Below, piece after piece: positions 30,493-37,067 of a stretch of DNA of 37,067 bases. Under the pieces are notes generated by a model that worked only from the letters and a program-made list of their open reading frames with translations, was not told the DNA's origin and did no database searches. Source of the stretch: Minisyncoccota bacterium (GTDB lineage Bacteria > Patescibacteriota > Minisyncoccia > Minisyncoccales > GWA2-38-27); contig JAQTZP010000007.1 of the NCBI GenBank assembly GCA_028687715.1, forward strand, positions 1 to 37,067, written 5' to 3'. The translations under genes were made by a program, and so were the position numbers. Positions within the stretch are counted from its first letter, which is position 1. Each line of letters opens with the position of its first letter.

Positions 30493-31785
30493 TTACTCTT
30501 TCTGGGCAAAACTTTTTAATAACTCCAGAACTTTCTCGTTTCTTATCATTTCTTTAGTATAATCCTTTAATTTTTCCGGGTCAACGTCTTTTTCTACGTC
30601 AGAAACTTTTGAATAATTCTTTAGGATATTATCCGATTCTTGTCTAATCTCCTGTTCTGAAACTTCAATATTCTCTTTGGCTCCGATTTCCCTTAAAACC
30701 AAAATGTCTTTTATTCTCTTTTCTGCCTGTTTTTCAAGCTCTTTTAGGAATTCTTGTTCGGTTTTCTTAACTTTTTCTAAATAGGCTTCAAAAGTAATGT
30801 TAAATCTTTGAGAAACTTCTTTTTTCAAATCATCAAGCATCTGCGATTTCTCCTTTTGAATTAAAGATTCAGGAACCTCAAAATCCGAGGCAATGCTTAT
30901 CTTATCAACAATCTCTTTTTTAGCTTTTTGAAACTCAATCTGCTCTTTTTCCGTATCAAGGCCCTCTCTTATGCTTTTCTTAAGGGCTTCCAAGTCTTTA
31001 AAATCCCCTATGTTTTTACAAAAATCATCATTAATCTCAGGCAGTTCCACTTTTTGGACAGAGTTTATTTCCACCTCAAAATCAATTTCTTTGCCGCTAA
31101 GTTCTTTAACTGGATAATCATCGGGAAGAATTAAGGAAAATTCCTTTTTTTCTCCATTCCCTTTTGCTCCGATTAATTTATCTTCAAAACCATTTATGAA
31201 ATGACCTTCTCCCAAGATAAAGCTGTCTTTATAGGTTTTAGCGTCTTTTAGATCAGACCCTTGATTTGTTTTGTATTCAATTTCTATAAAGTCTCCTTTT
31301 TGAGCAGGCTCATTTTTTAAAGTAAGCTTTGCTCTGGATTTTTGAAGCCACAACAGAGCGTTGTCTATTTCTTTTTCTTCTGTTTTTGGTATCTTTATTT
31401 TAATCGACGAGGCTATTTCTTTGTAATCAGGCAGTTCTATCTTATCAAGAACAGAAACTTTAGCCTTAAAAATTAAAGGGTTATTATGCGCAAGTTTAAT
31501 GATTTCAATCTTTGGATAAGAAACAGTGCTGATTTTATTCTCTAAAACAACCTTTTGGTAGTTTTCCTCAATTGCCATTTCAGCAGCCTCGGCTAAGATA
31601 TTCTCTTTTTTTATCTTCTCTTCAATAATATGCCTTGGAGCCTTGCCTTTTCTAAAACCCTCTACTTCCAGATTTTGTCCGAGCTTTATAACTGCCTTAT
31701 CGATAAAAGCTTCTAACTCTTCTTCTGAAACTTCAATTTCTATCTCAATTTCAGTATTTGAGATTTTTTTTAAATCATACTTCAT
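30493..31785 (-). CDS. tig: Trigger factor
   Basis: 430 residues. The N-terminal ribosome-binding domain carries the signature FRKGKAPRHIIEE (the GFRxGKxP loop that docks on L23), a FKBP-type peptidyl-prolyl isomerase domain lies around 150-245, and the rest is the helical chaperone body. It is the first chaperone met by nascent chains. It lies between hppA and clpP with gaps of 7 and 20 bp. Confidence 0.95.
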   Translation of the reverse strand: MKYDLKKISNTEIEIEIEVSEEELEAFIDKAVIKLGQNLEVEGFRKGKAPRHIIEEKIKKENILAEAAEMAIEENYQKVVLENKISTVSYPKIEIIKLAHNNPLIFKAKVSVLDKIELPDYKEIASSIKIKIPKTEEKEIDNALLWLQKSRAKLTLKNEPAQKGDFIEIEYKTNQGSDLKDAKTYKDSFILGEGHFINGFEDKLIGAKGNGEKKEFSLILPDDYPVKELSGKEIDFEVEINSVQKVELPEINDDFCKNIGDFKDLEALKKSIREGLDTEKEQIEFQKAKKEIVDKISIASDFEVPESLIQKEKSQMLDDLKKEVSQRFNITFEAYLEKVKKTEQEFLKELEKQAEKRIKDILVLREIGAKENIEVSEQEIRQESDNILKNYSKVSDVEKDVDPEKLKDYTKEMIRNEKVLELLKSFAQKE

Positions 31786-31792
31786 AAATTTT

Positions 31793-33769
31793 CTAAACTA
31801 AAAAGGAAACTATTAAAAGAGCCACTACGTTTAAAACCTTAATCATTGGATTAATAGCAGGACCGGCAGTATCTTTATAAGGATCTCCTACAGTATCCCC
31901 TGTTACCGCAGCCTGATGAGCGAAAGAACCTTTTCCTCCGAAATTTCCATCTTCAATATACTTCTTTGAATTATCCCAGGCAGCGCCTCCGGTTGTCATT
32001 GAGATAGCCACAAAAAGGCCTGTGATAATGCTTCCTATAAGCAATCCGCCGAGCGCTTCAGGTCCTAAGATAAAGCCGGTTAGAATAGGGAAAACTACTG
32101 GAATTAAAGCAGGGACAATCATTTGTTTTATTGATGCTTTAGTTACAATGTCAACGCATCTGGAGTAATTAGCTTTAGCCGTTCCCTCCATTAATCCTTT
32201 AATTTCCTTAAACTGGCGCCTCACCTCCTCCACAACGCTTGAAGCTGCTTTTCCTACCGCACTCATTGCTAAAGAAGCAAAAAGATAAGGAAGCAGGCCG
32301 CCGATAAAAAGACCAGCGATAATTCTTGGGTTTTCCAAGCTGAAATCAGCTTTAGAACCTAAATCAATAAGCTCCTGGCCGTAGGCTGAAAAAAGAACCA
32401 GCGCTGCCAAACCTGCAGAAGCAATAGCATAGGCTTTGGTAACCGCCTTAGTGGTGTTTCCTACTGAATCAAGGCTATCAGTAATTTCTCTAACCCCTTC
32501 TTCAAGCCCTGACATCTCTGCAATTCCACCGGCATTATCAGTAATAGGACCGTATGAATCAATGCCTACTATTATGCCTGATAAAGAAAGCATAGCCATT
32601 ACAGCTAAAGAAATTCCGTAAATCCCTCCCAGCCAAAAGCTGATTATTATTCCAAAAGAGATTAAAATGATAGGCAAAGCCGTAGCTCTCATTCCAACAG
32701 CCAGCCCGGTAATTATATTTGTAGCATGGCCTGTCTTAGATGCAGCAGCAATACTTTTTACAGCATTGTATTTCTTTGATGTGTAATATTCTGTAATAAC
32801 TATCATTCCAGCGGCAATAATCAAACCTACAAGCGAAGCAAGATAAAACTTAAAACTGTTATTTAATTTCAAGCTCATTATCACTGGATAGAAACCCAAT
32901 GCAGCTAAAACAGCAGAGGCAATTACTCCTTTGTAAAGGGCTGCCATTATATTTCTGTTTTGGCCAAGCTTTACAAAAAAGCTCCCGACAATAGACGCTA
33001 TAATTGAAACTGCGCCCAAAAATAGGGGCAGAAGGATAAATTTAGGGTTCTGAGGGAAAAGAAGATTGCCTAAAATCATTGTAGCGATGATGCTAACAGT
33101 ATAAGTTTCAAAAATATCAGCTGCCATACCGGCGCAGTCGCCTACATTGTCTCCAACCTGGTCAGCTATAACAGCTGGGTTCCTTGGGTCGTCTTCAGGA
33201 ATCCCTTTTTCTATCTTTCCAACGATATCAGCTCCAACATCAGCTGCTTTGGTGTAAATGCCTCCTCCAAGCCTGGCAAAAACTGAAATCAAGCTTCCTC
33301 CAAAACCCAAAGCAATGAGTGATTTTAAATCATAAGTTAGGAAATAAAAACCGGAAACGGCTATTAAACCCAAACTTACTACTAAAAGGCCGGTTACCAA
33401 TCCTCCTGTAAAAGAAATATCCAGTGCCGGCTCTAAACCTTTCTTAGCAGCTTCTGCTGTTTTAACATTGGCTTGAGTAGAAACCATCATGCCGATAAAT
33501 CCTGATAAGGCTGAAAGTCCTGCTCCTATCAGGAAAGCTAAACCGGTCCAAAGACCGAATCCCAGCCACAAAAATAAAAATAGAATGATAGAGACAAAAG
33601 CAATTGCCTTATACTGCCTTTTAAGATAAGAAACTGCTCCTTCTCTTATCGCCGAAGAAATCTCATTCATCTTGCCGGAACCAGACGGACTTTTTTTAAT
33701 TTTCTGCGTTAAAAAAACAACAAAAAATATTGAGAATATTGATACAATAATTGGCAGATATTTATTCAT
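31793..33769 (-). CDS. hppA: Membrane proton-translocating pyrophosphatase, K+-independent type
   Basis: 658 residues from the ATG at 33769 (a TTG at 33787 adds six). About 16 membrane helices. The substrate motif [20 protein letters not shown] with [18 protein letters not shown] is intact. The GNTTKAVTK motif has Lys and Thr at the two positions that mark the K+-independent, proton-pumping class, where K+-dependent enzymes have Ala and Gly (published family rule). It uses pyrophosphate from biosynthesis to build a proton gradient, useful for a cell with little respiration. Confidence 0.96.
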   Translation of the reverse strand: MNKYLPIIVSIFSIFFVVFLTQKIKKSPSGSGKMNEISSAIREGAVSYLKRQYKAIAFVSIILFLFLWLGFGLWTGLAFLIGAGLSALSGFIGMMVSTQANVKTAEAAKKGLEPALDISFTGGLVTGLLVVSLGLIAVSGFYFLTYDLKSLIALGFGGSLISVFARLGGGIYTKAADVGADIVGKIEKGIPEDDPRNPAVIADQVGDNVGDCAGMAADIFETYTVSIIATMILGNLLFPQNPKFILLPLFLGAVSIIASIVGSFFVKLGQNRNIMAALYKGVIASAVLAALGFYPVIMSLKLNNSFKFYLASLVGLIIAAGMIVITEYYTSKKYNAVKSIAAASKTGHATNIITGLAVGMRATALPIILISFGIIISFWLGGIYGISLAVMAMLSLSGIIVGIDSYGPITDNAGGIAEMSGLEEGVREITDSLDSVGNTTKAVTKAYAIASAGLAALVLFSAYGQELIDLGSKADFSLENPRIIAGLFIGGLLPYLFASLAMSAVGKAASSVVEEVRRQFKEIKGLMEGTAKANYSRCVDIVTKASIKQMIVPALIPVVFPILTGFILGPEALGGLLIGSIITGLFVAISMTTGGAAWDNSKKYIEDGNFGGKGSFAHQAAVTGDTVGDPYKDTAGPAINPMIKVLNVVALLIVSFLV

Positions 33770-33816
33770 AAAATTAACAACAGCCAAAAGATAACTTCTT
33801 TAAAGCTGTAAAGAGG

Positions 33817-35040
33817 CTATTCTTGACTGTCTGTTTTTTTATTATTTTTCTTTTCTTTTGGTTTTTCAACTTCTTTTTCCTTTTCTTCTGATTCTTCCTT
33901 TAATTCTTTCTCAAGCTCCTTAAATTCCTCTTCTTTATCAGAAGTTCTGACATCTATCTTCCAGCCCGTTAGCTTTGCGGCCAGCCTTACATTCTGGCCG
34001 TCCTTGCCGATAGCCAAAGAAAGCTGGTCTTCGGGCACAATGCAGAAAGCCCTGTTTTTAGGAAGAATCCTAACTTCTAAAACCTTAGCCGGAGAAAGAG
34101 AATTAGCTATATATTTTTGAGGATCATCTGAGTATTCAATAATGTCAATCTTCTCTCCGCCCAGCTCATTAATTACTGCCATTACTCTGGTTCCTCTCTG
34201 ACCCACAGCGCTTCCGATAGGATCTATTTCATCGCTTGTGGATGAAACAGCGATTTTTGAACGAGAGCCTGCTTCTCTGGCAATTGATTTTATAACAACC
34301 AGCCCTTGAGATACTTCAGGGACTTCAAGCTCAAAAAGCTTGGAAACAAGCTTGGGATAAGCCCTGGAAACAAAAATAACAGGTCCTTTTGGAGTTTCTT
34401 CAACTTTTAAAATATATACTTTCAGCCTTTGTCCCGGTCTGTAAAACTCTCCGTAGACTTGTTCTTCTTTTGGCAGGATAGCCAAGGTCTTGCCTATATC
34501 AATAAAAATATTCTTTCCCTCAATTCTTTGAAGAACGCCTGAAACTATTTCCCCTTCTTTTGACCTGTATTCATTTAAAACAGTCTCTCTTTCCGCCTCC
34601 CTTATTTTCTGGAGAATAACCTGTTTCGCCGTCTGAGCCGCAATTCTGCCGTAATCCATTTTTGCCTCTAAGAATATCTCCAGTTCTTCTCCTGTTTTGA
34701 CTTTGTGATTTATTTTTTTAGCCTCATCAATCATTATGTGTTTTTCAGGATTAAAGCGGATCTTTTCCTCCTCTGGAGATTCAGCATGCTCCTTAGGGTC
34801 ATCTTCTTCGCCTTCTCTTATCTCAACCGTATCCTCTGAAACAACTAATTTAATCTGCCAAAACTTAGCCTGGCCTGTTTCCAGATCAAGCTTGGCTTTT
34901 ATAATCTGCCCCTTTTTTCCGTAGTCCTTTTTATACGCAGCTGCGATAGCTGTTTCAATGCTTTCAATAACTTTTTCAAGCGGGATGCCTTTTTCTTCGG
35001 AAATCTGGGATATTGCTGATTTAAAATTCTTTATATCCAT
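33817..35040 (-). CDS. nusA: Transcription termination/antitermination factor NusA
   Basis: 407 residues. An N-terminal RNA polymerase-binding domain (about 1-125), an S1 domain (about 150-220), and tandem KH domains with AVGQRGTRVMAVINELGGEKIDI and IGKDGQNVRLAAKLTGWKIDV. The tail is Lys/Glu-rich and low complexity, without the acidic repeats of E. coli NusA. The region 60-105 contains a long acidic insertion (EGEEDDPKEHAESPEEEKI). It leads the operon with hppA, tig and clpP; rimP and infB, its usual partners, are not adjacent. A terminator hairpin directly before the ATG suggests self-regulation. Confidence 0.97.
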   Translation of the reverse strand: MDIKNFKSAISQISEEKGIPLEKVIESIETAIAAAYKKDYGKKGQIIKAKLDLETGQAKFWQIKLVVSEDTVEIREGEEDDPKEHAESPEEEKIRFNPEKHIMIDEAKKINHKVKTGEELEIFLEAKMDYGRIAAQTAKQVILQKIREAERETVLNEYRSKEGEIVSGVLQRIEGKNIFIDIGKTLAILPKEEQVYGEFYRPGQRLKVYILKVEETPKGPVIFVSRAYPKLVSKLFELEVPEVSQGLVVIKSIAREAGSRSKIAVSSTSDEIDPIGSAVGQRGTRVMAVINELGGEKIDIIEYSDDPQKYIANSLSPAKVLEVRILPKNRAFCIVPEDQLSLAIGKDGQNVRLAAKLTGWKIDVRTSDKEEEFKELEKELKEESEEKEKEVEKPKEKKNNKKTDSQE

Positions 35041-35050
35041 AAGTTTTTAA

Positions 35051-35075
35051 TAAAAATGCCCGTTTCCCAACGGAC
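35051..35075 (-). terminator. Terminator-like attenuator in the nusA leader
   Basis: Minus-strand GTCCGTT-GGGA-AACGGGC (35058-35075, one G-T pair) is followed by ATTTTTA. It lies between the nusA promoter and its ATG, 17 nt before the start codon, so readthrough is needed for expression. Confidence 0.75.
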
Positions 35076-35105
35076 AAGAAATTCATTCTTTTTCATCTTT
35101 TAATT

Positions 35106-35133
35106 AGTTTAACAGAATAAAGAATAATGTCAA
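35106..35133 (-). promoter_or_regulatory. Promoter of the nusA operon
   Basis: Minus-strand TTGACA (35128-35133, 6/6), 16-bp spacer and TAAACT (35106-35111). The -35 box overlaps the stop of the receiver gene. Start near 35099, leader about 59 nt including the attenuator hairpin. Confidence 0.65.
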
Positions 35134-35528
35134 TCCTTTAACTCTTTTAATCTTTTATCTATAAGTTTAACCAGTTCCGTAGGAGTATAATCTGCCTTAA
35201 GGATATGCTCTTCTGACTTAAGATTAAATCCAAGCCGTTCTAATTCGCTGTCAGTATAATTAGTTAGTATGAAAATTGGAATATCTTTTGTTTTTTCCTC
35301 TTTTCTTATCTCTTTTAATACCTCAATGCCGTTCATGTCAGGAAGAAGAAGGTCTAATAGGATTAAATCAGGCTTATCAGTTTTCCCCTTTTTTATCTCT
35401 TTGACCCTTTTTATCACCTCATCGCCTAAGGTTAAAACATCTAAATCAAAACCTTCTTTTTTAAAAGCAATTTTATACACTTCGATTATCGGGAGATCAT
35501 CTTCAACTAAAAGTATTTTCTTAGCCAT
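35130..35528 (-). CDS. Stand-alone response-regulator receiver protein
   Basis: 132 residues, one receiver domain without an output domain. Acidic pocket D10/D11, phosphorylation site D59 (LLDLLLPDMNG), T89 and K111 are all present, so it can probably be phosphorylated. No histidine kinase is in the window. A paralogue with clearly similar C-terminus ends at 36941. CheY-like signalling, or control of motility by pili, are possible but not shown. It has its own near-consensus promoter. Confidence 0.93.
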   Translation of the reverse strand: MAKKILLVEDDLPIIEVYKIAFKKEGFDLDVLTLGDEVIKRVKEIKKGKTDKPDLILLDLLLPDMNGIEVLKEIRKEEKTKDIPIFILTNYTDSELERLGFNLKSEEHILKADYTPTELVKLIDKRLKELKD

Positions 35529-35541
35529 AGATTAATAATCT

Positions 35542-35570
35542 ATTATAGTATCTTAACTTAAAAATGTCTA
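35542..35570 (-). promoter_or_regulatory. Promoter of the receiver gene
   Basis: Minus-strand TAGACA (35565-35570, 5/6), exactly 17-bp spacer, TATAAT (35542-35547, 6/6). The start would be near 35535, leaving a leader of only about 7 nt. The -35 box overlaps the plsC stop codon. Confidence 0.8.
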
Positions 35571-36287
35571 AATTTCTCTTATTCTCTCCATTATAAAGTC
35601 TGCTAAATCGTTTAAGTCTTCTGGCCTTGAAATTTTATGATAGGGAACATTAAAAACTTTACCGAATCTAACTCTAATTTTATACTTCCTTGTAAAGAAA
35701 TTTATCAAACTGATATGGGATTTTTCTTCAATCTTTACAGGCAAAATTCTTGTCTTTGTAGTAAATGCCAGATACGCAGCTCCTCTCCTGCCTTTGGGCT
35801 TATGGCCTATTTTTGCTCTTTTGCCTTCAGGGAAAATTCCAACTACTCCGCCCTTTTTTAAAATATTTACAGCAACTTTTAGAGATTTTTCAAGTCCTAT
35901 TCCTTTCCTTACTGGAAAAGTGCCCAAAAGCCACAAAAAGGGTGTAAGAACTGGAAAATAGAAATAACGGAACCAGCAGGCATAGCGGATAGGATAAATC
36001 TTTGGCCCAAAAGGAAAAGCTGAAGCGATGATAAATGAATCTAAAAATGAAAGATGATTGCTTGCTATGATTAGAGGACCCCTTAACTCTGAAAGGTTTT
36101 CTTTACTGCTTATCTTCATGTGGGTAAAAAAAGAAAATGAAGCCCTAATCGGCCAGTAAATAAGGTTGAAGAAAAACCTTCTAAAAGGAAAAGGCGGCTT
36201 GGTGATTATAACCTTTTCTGTTTTTATTTTTCCCCAACTTACATCTCTTGACAATAGATGGTGTGCTTGATAAGATTTATTTGCCAT
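35568..36287 (-). CDS. plsC: 1-acyl-glycerol-3-phosphate acyltransferase (PlsC) family protein
   Basis: 239 residues. The acyltransferase motif NHLSFLD (77-83, HX4D) and the substrate motif FPEGKR (152-157) are clear, with PVRKG in between. A hydrophobic stretch near 88-122 may dip into the membrane. It would make phosphatidic acid from lysophosphatidic acid, which is notable since many CPR lack lipid synthesis; alternatively it remodels scavenged lipids. The first 35 residues before the domain are polar and poorly conserved in appearance. It has its own promoter and a folded leader. Confidence 0.88.
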   Translation of the reverse strand: MANKSYQAHHLLSRDVSWGKIKTEKVIITKPPFPFRRFFFNLIYWPIRASFSFFTHMKISSKENLSELRGPLIIASNHLSFLDSFIIASAFPFGPKIYPIRYACWFRYFYFPVLTPFLWLLGTFPVRKGIGLEKSLKVAVNILKKGGVVGIFPEGKRAKIGHKPKGRRGAAYLAFTTKTRILPVKIEEKSHISLINFFTRKYKIRVRFGKVFNVPYHKISRPEDLNDLADFIMERIREI

Positions 36288-36300
36288 GGCACTTTTGTCT

Positions 36301-36356
36301 AAAGACGGCCTTTTTTATTTAGGCTCTGCCCAATTTGAGCTTTTAAGGCTGTCTTT
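36301..36356 (-). promoter_or_regulatory. Folded 5' leader of plsC
   Basis: The transcript would begin with AAAGACAGCCTT (36345-36356), which pairs at 11 of 12 positions with AAGGCCGTCTTT (36301-36312). The enclosed 32 nt can form either GCTC/GAGC or TTGGGC-AGA-GCCTAA (36319-36333), which exclude each other. The element ends 13 nt before the ATG. It matches no riboswitch class that I can recall. Confidence 0.5.
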
Positions 36357-36360
36357 TTAT

Positions 36361-36389
36361 ATATTACAAATTTAATGCATTTTTGTCAA
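36361..36389 (-). promoter_or_regulatory. Promoter of plsC
   Basis: Minus-strand TTGACA (36384-36389, 6/6), 17-bp spacer, TAATAT (36361-36366). The start is expected near 36354, at the 5' arm of the leader stem. Confidence 0.65.
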
Positions 36390-36404
36390 TTCTTCCATAA
36401 ACAA

Positions 36405-36422
36405 ACCCCATAGTGATGGGGT
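36405..36422. terminator. Terminator after the C39-like gene
   Basis: ACCCCAT and ATGGGGT pair around a 4-nt loop, 10 bp after the stop. T-rich sequence follows on both strands (TTTGTTTAT on the minus strand). Confidence 0.8.
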
Positions 36423-36431
36423 CTTTATTTT

Positions 36432-36935
36432 TTATTTAATTTTAAACTCCTCTTTAAAAGGAGCGGCTACAAAAATCAATCTTAGAATAATATCTTTTGG
36501 ATTCTTGATGTAGTCTCCTTTGAAATCAAACCAAATCCTGAAAAACTTATCAAGCGGCATTTTCCTTCTTCTGATATATATTAATATCTTTCTCAAACTT
36601 GGGTCCATCAAAACTATATTCTTTTTATCTATATCAACTACTACTGAATAATGGCCCTCATCTTCAAAAAACCAGTCAACAATTACTGGTATTTTTCTTT
36701 TAACAAAGTATCTCAAATCATCTAAACTGCTGTTCTTTTTAACAAATGTATGGAGTCCGAAATGCCTTGCAGCTTTAACTAAACCATCAATAGAGACTCC
36801 CTTTTGTCTTGTAGCTCCGCTGGCTTTGGCAATCTCAGCTTCTGATTTTGAAATGCTGTAATAATCCAAAACCATCTTTAAGGAAGCTGGACCGCATAAT
36901 CCTGGTGTTTGGCGGAATGGTTTTAATTTTATCAT
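36432..36935 (-). CDS. C39-family-like cysteine peptidase
   Basis: 167 residues, papain-like. The oxyanion Gln Q9 and catalytic Cys C14 (QTPGLCGPASLKMVL), His H95 (EGHYSVVVDID) and Asp D111 (LMDPS) are in the order of C39 peptidases, which remove double-glycine leaders. It has no ABC or membrane domains and no signal peptide, so it resembles free-standing C39-like proteins of unknown substrate. It follows a receiver-domain gene by 5 bp, probably in one operon, and ends at a terminator. Confidence 0.85.
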   Translation of the reverse strand: MIKLKPFRQTPGLCGPASLKMVLDYYSISKSEAEIAKASGATRQKGVSIDGLVKAARHFGLHTFVKKNSSLDDLRYFVKRKIPVIVDWFFEDEGHYSVVVDIDKKNIVLMDPSLRKILIYIRRRKMPLDKFFRIWFDFKGDYIKNPKDIILRLIFVAAPFKEEFKIK

Positions 36936-36940
36936 ATGTT

Positions 36941-37067
36941 TTATTCTTTTAACCTCTCTTTAATTATCTTAACCAATAGAGTAGGAGTATATTCTGTTTT
37001 AGTAAGATAGTTCTCTGATTTTAAGTCATAACCTAATTCTTGAAGCTGTCTTTGGGTATAATTGGTT
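36941..37067 (-). CDS. Response-regulator receiver protein, C-terminal part only
   Basis: The last 42 codons are visible; the rest lies beyond the right edge. TNYTQRQLQELGYDLKSEN and the following YTPTLLVKIIKERLKE match the C-terminus of the receiver at 35130-35528 at most positions, including the conserved Thr region and Lys (LTKTEYTPT). The two genes are paralogues. No output domain follows. It is immediately upstream of the C39-like gene. Confidence 0.85.
   Translation of the reverse strand, partial: TNYTQRQLQELGYDLKSENYLTKTEYTPTLLVKIIKERLKE

Noticed and set aside
1-37067. Recoded UGA as glycine (SR1/Gracilibacteria code)
   Set aside because: adk, the receiver gene and others end at TGA, no in-frame TGA is needed inside conserved genes, and the tRNA-Gly present has anticodon TCC.
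1-37067. CRISPR arrays, insertion sequences, prophage or toxin-antitoxin genes
   Set aside because: No regularly spaced repeats, no transposase or integrase motifs, and no terminal inverted repeats were seen; the window is housekeeping in character.

Overview
The window is a gene-dense, AT-rich bacterial chromosome segment, almost all on the minus strand. It most probably comes from the Candidate Phyla Radiation (Patescibacteria), with Parcubacteria as the best guess. The main reasons are the absence of rpmD (L30) between rpsE and rplO, a recognised CPR trait; short, tightly packed genes with few Shine-Dalgarno sequences; and several gene types common in those genomes (a LamG-type pilin, a ComEC-like beta-lactamase-fold protein without the channel, a DUF5679-like zinc ribbon, stand-alone receivers). 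UGA is an ordinary stop here (adk and a response regulator end in TGA), so there is no sign of the Gracilibacteria/SR1 code.

Layout. 1-2093: a truncated type IV pilin-like gene, galT and an ALG5-like glycosyltransferase. 2151-18569: one 16-kb translation super-operon reading leftwards, rpsL-rpsG-fusA-tuf-rpsJ-rplC-rplD-rplW-rplB-rpsS-rplV-rpsC-rplP-rpmC-rpsQ-rplN-rplX-rplE-rpsN-rpsH-rplF-rplR-rpsE-rplO-secY-adk-map, closed by an intrinsic terminator after map; infA, rpmJ, rpsM, rpsK, rpsD, rpoA and rplQ are not here. 18573-19834: a site-2-type protease, divergent rpmB, an atypical tRNA-Pro(GGG), and a structured non-coding RNA with its own consensus promoter and terminator, which resembles 6S RNA. 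19835-22150: a zinc-finger NMP kinase, a ComEC-like hydrolase and a 51-residue zinc-ribbon protein. 22155-27331: a sulfur-relay cluster iscR-iscS-iscU-SDR-mnmA-thiI with a clear IscR-type operator at its promoter. 27363-28019: tRNA-Pro(UGG), tRNA-Gly(UCC) and a small His-rich membrane protein on the plus strand. 28028-35133: rny, then nusA-hppA-tig-clpP. 35130-37067: two paralogous lone receiver domains, plsC with a structured leader, and a C39-like cysteine protease.

How it fits together. Most of the window supports protein synthesis and its quality control: ribosomal proteins, elongation factors, SecY, Map, NusA, trigger factor, ClpP and RNase Y. The isc cluster supplies IscS-derived sulfur both to Fe-S assembly (IscU) and to tRNA thiolation at U34 (MnmA) and U8 (ThiI). 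The most distinctive features are regulatory and RNA-level: the 6S-like RNA, terminator-like hairpins placed directly before start codons (rplC, nusA, mnmA, the ComEC-like gene), a short self-folding leader before plsC, recurrent AAAATTATG-type initiation contexts in place of Shine-Dalgarno sites, and a tRNA-Pro whose 18-55 tertiary pair is altered. All functional calls come from reading the sequence; no database search was possible.
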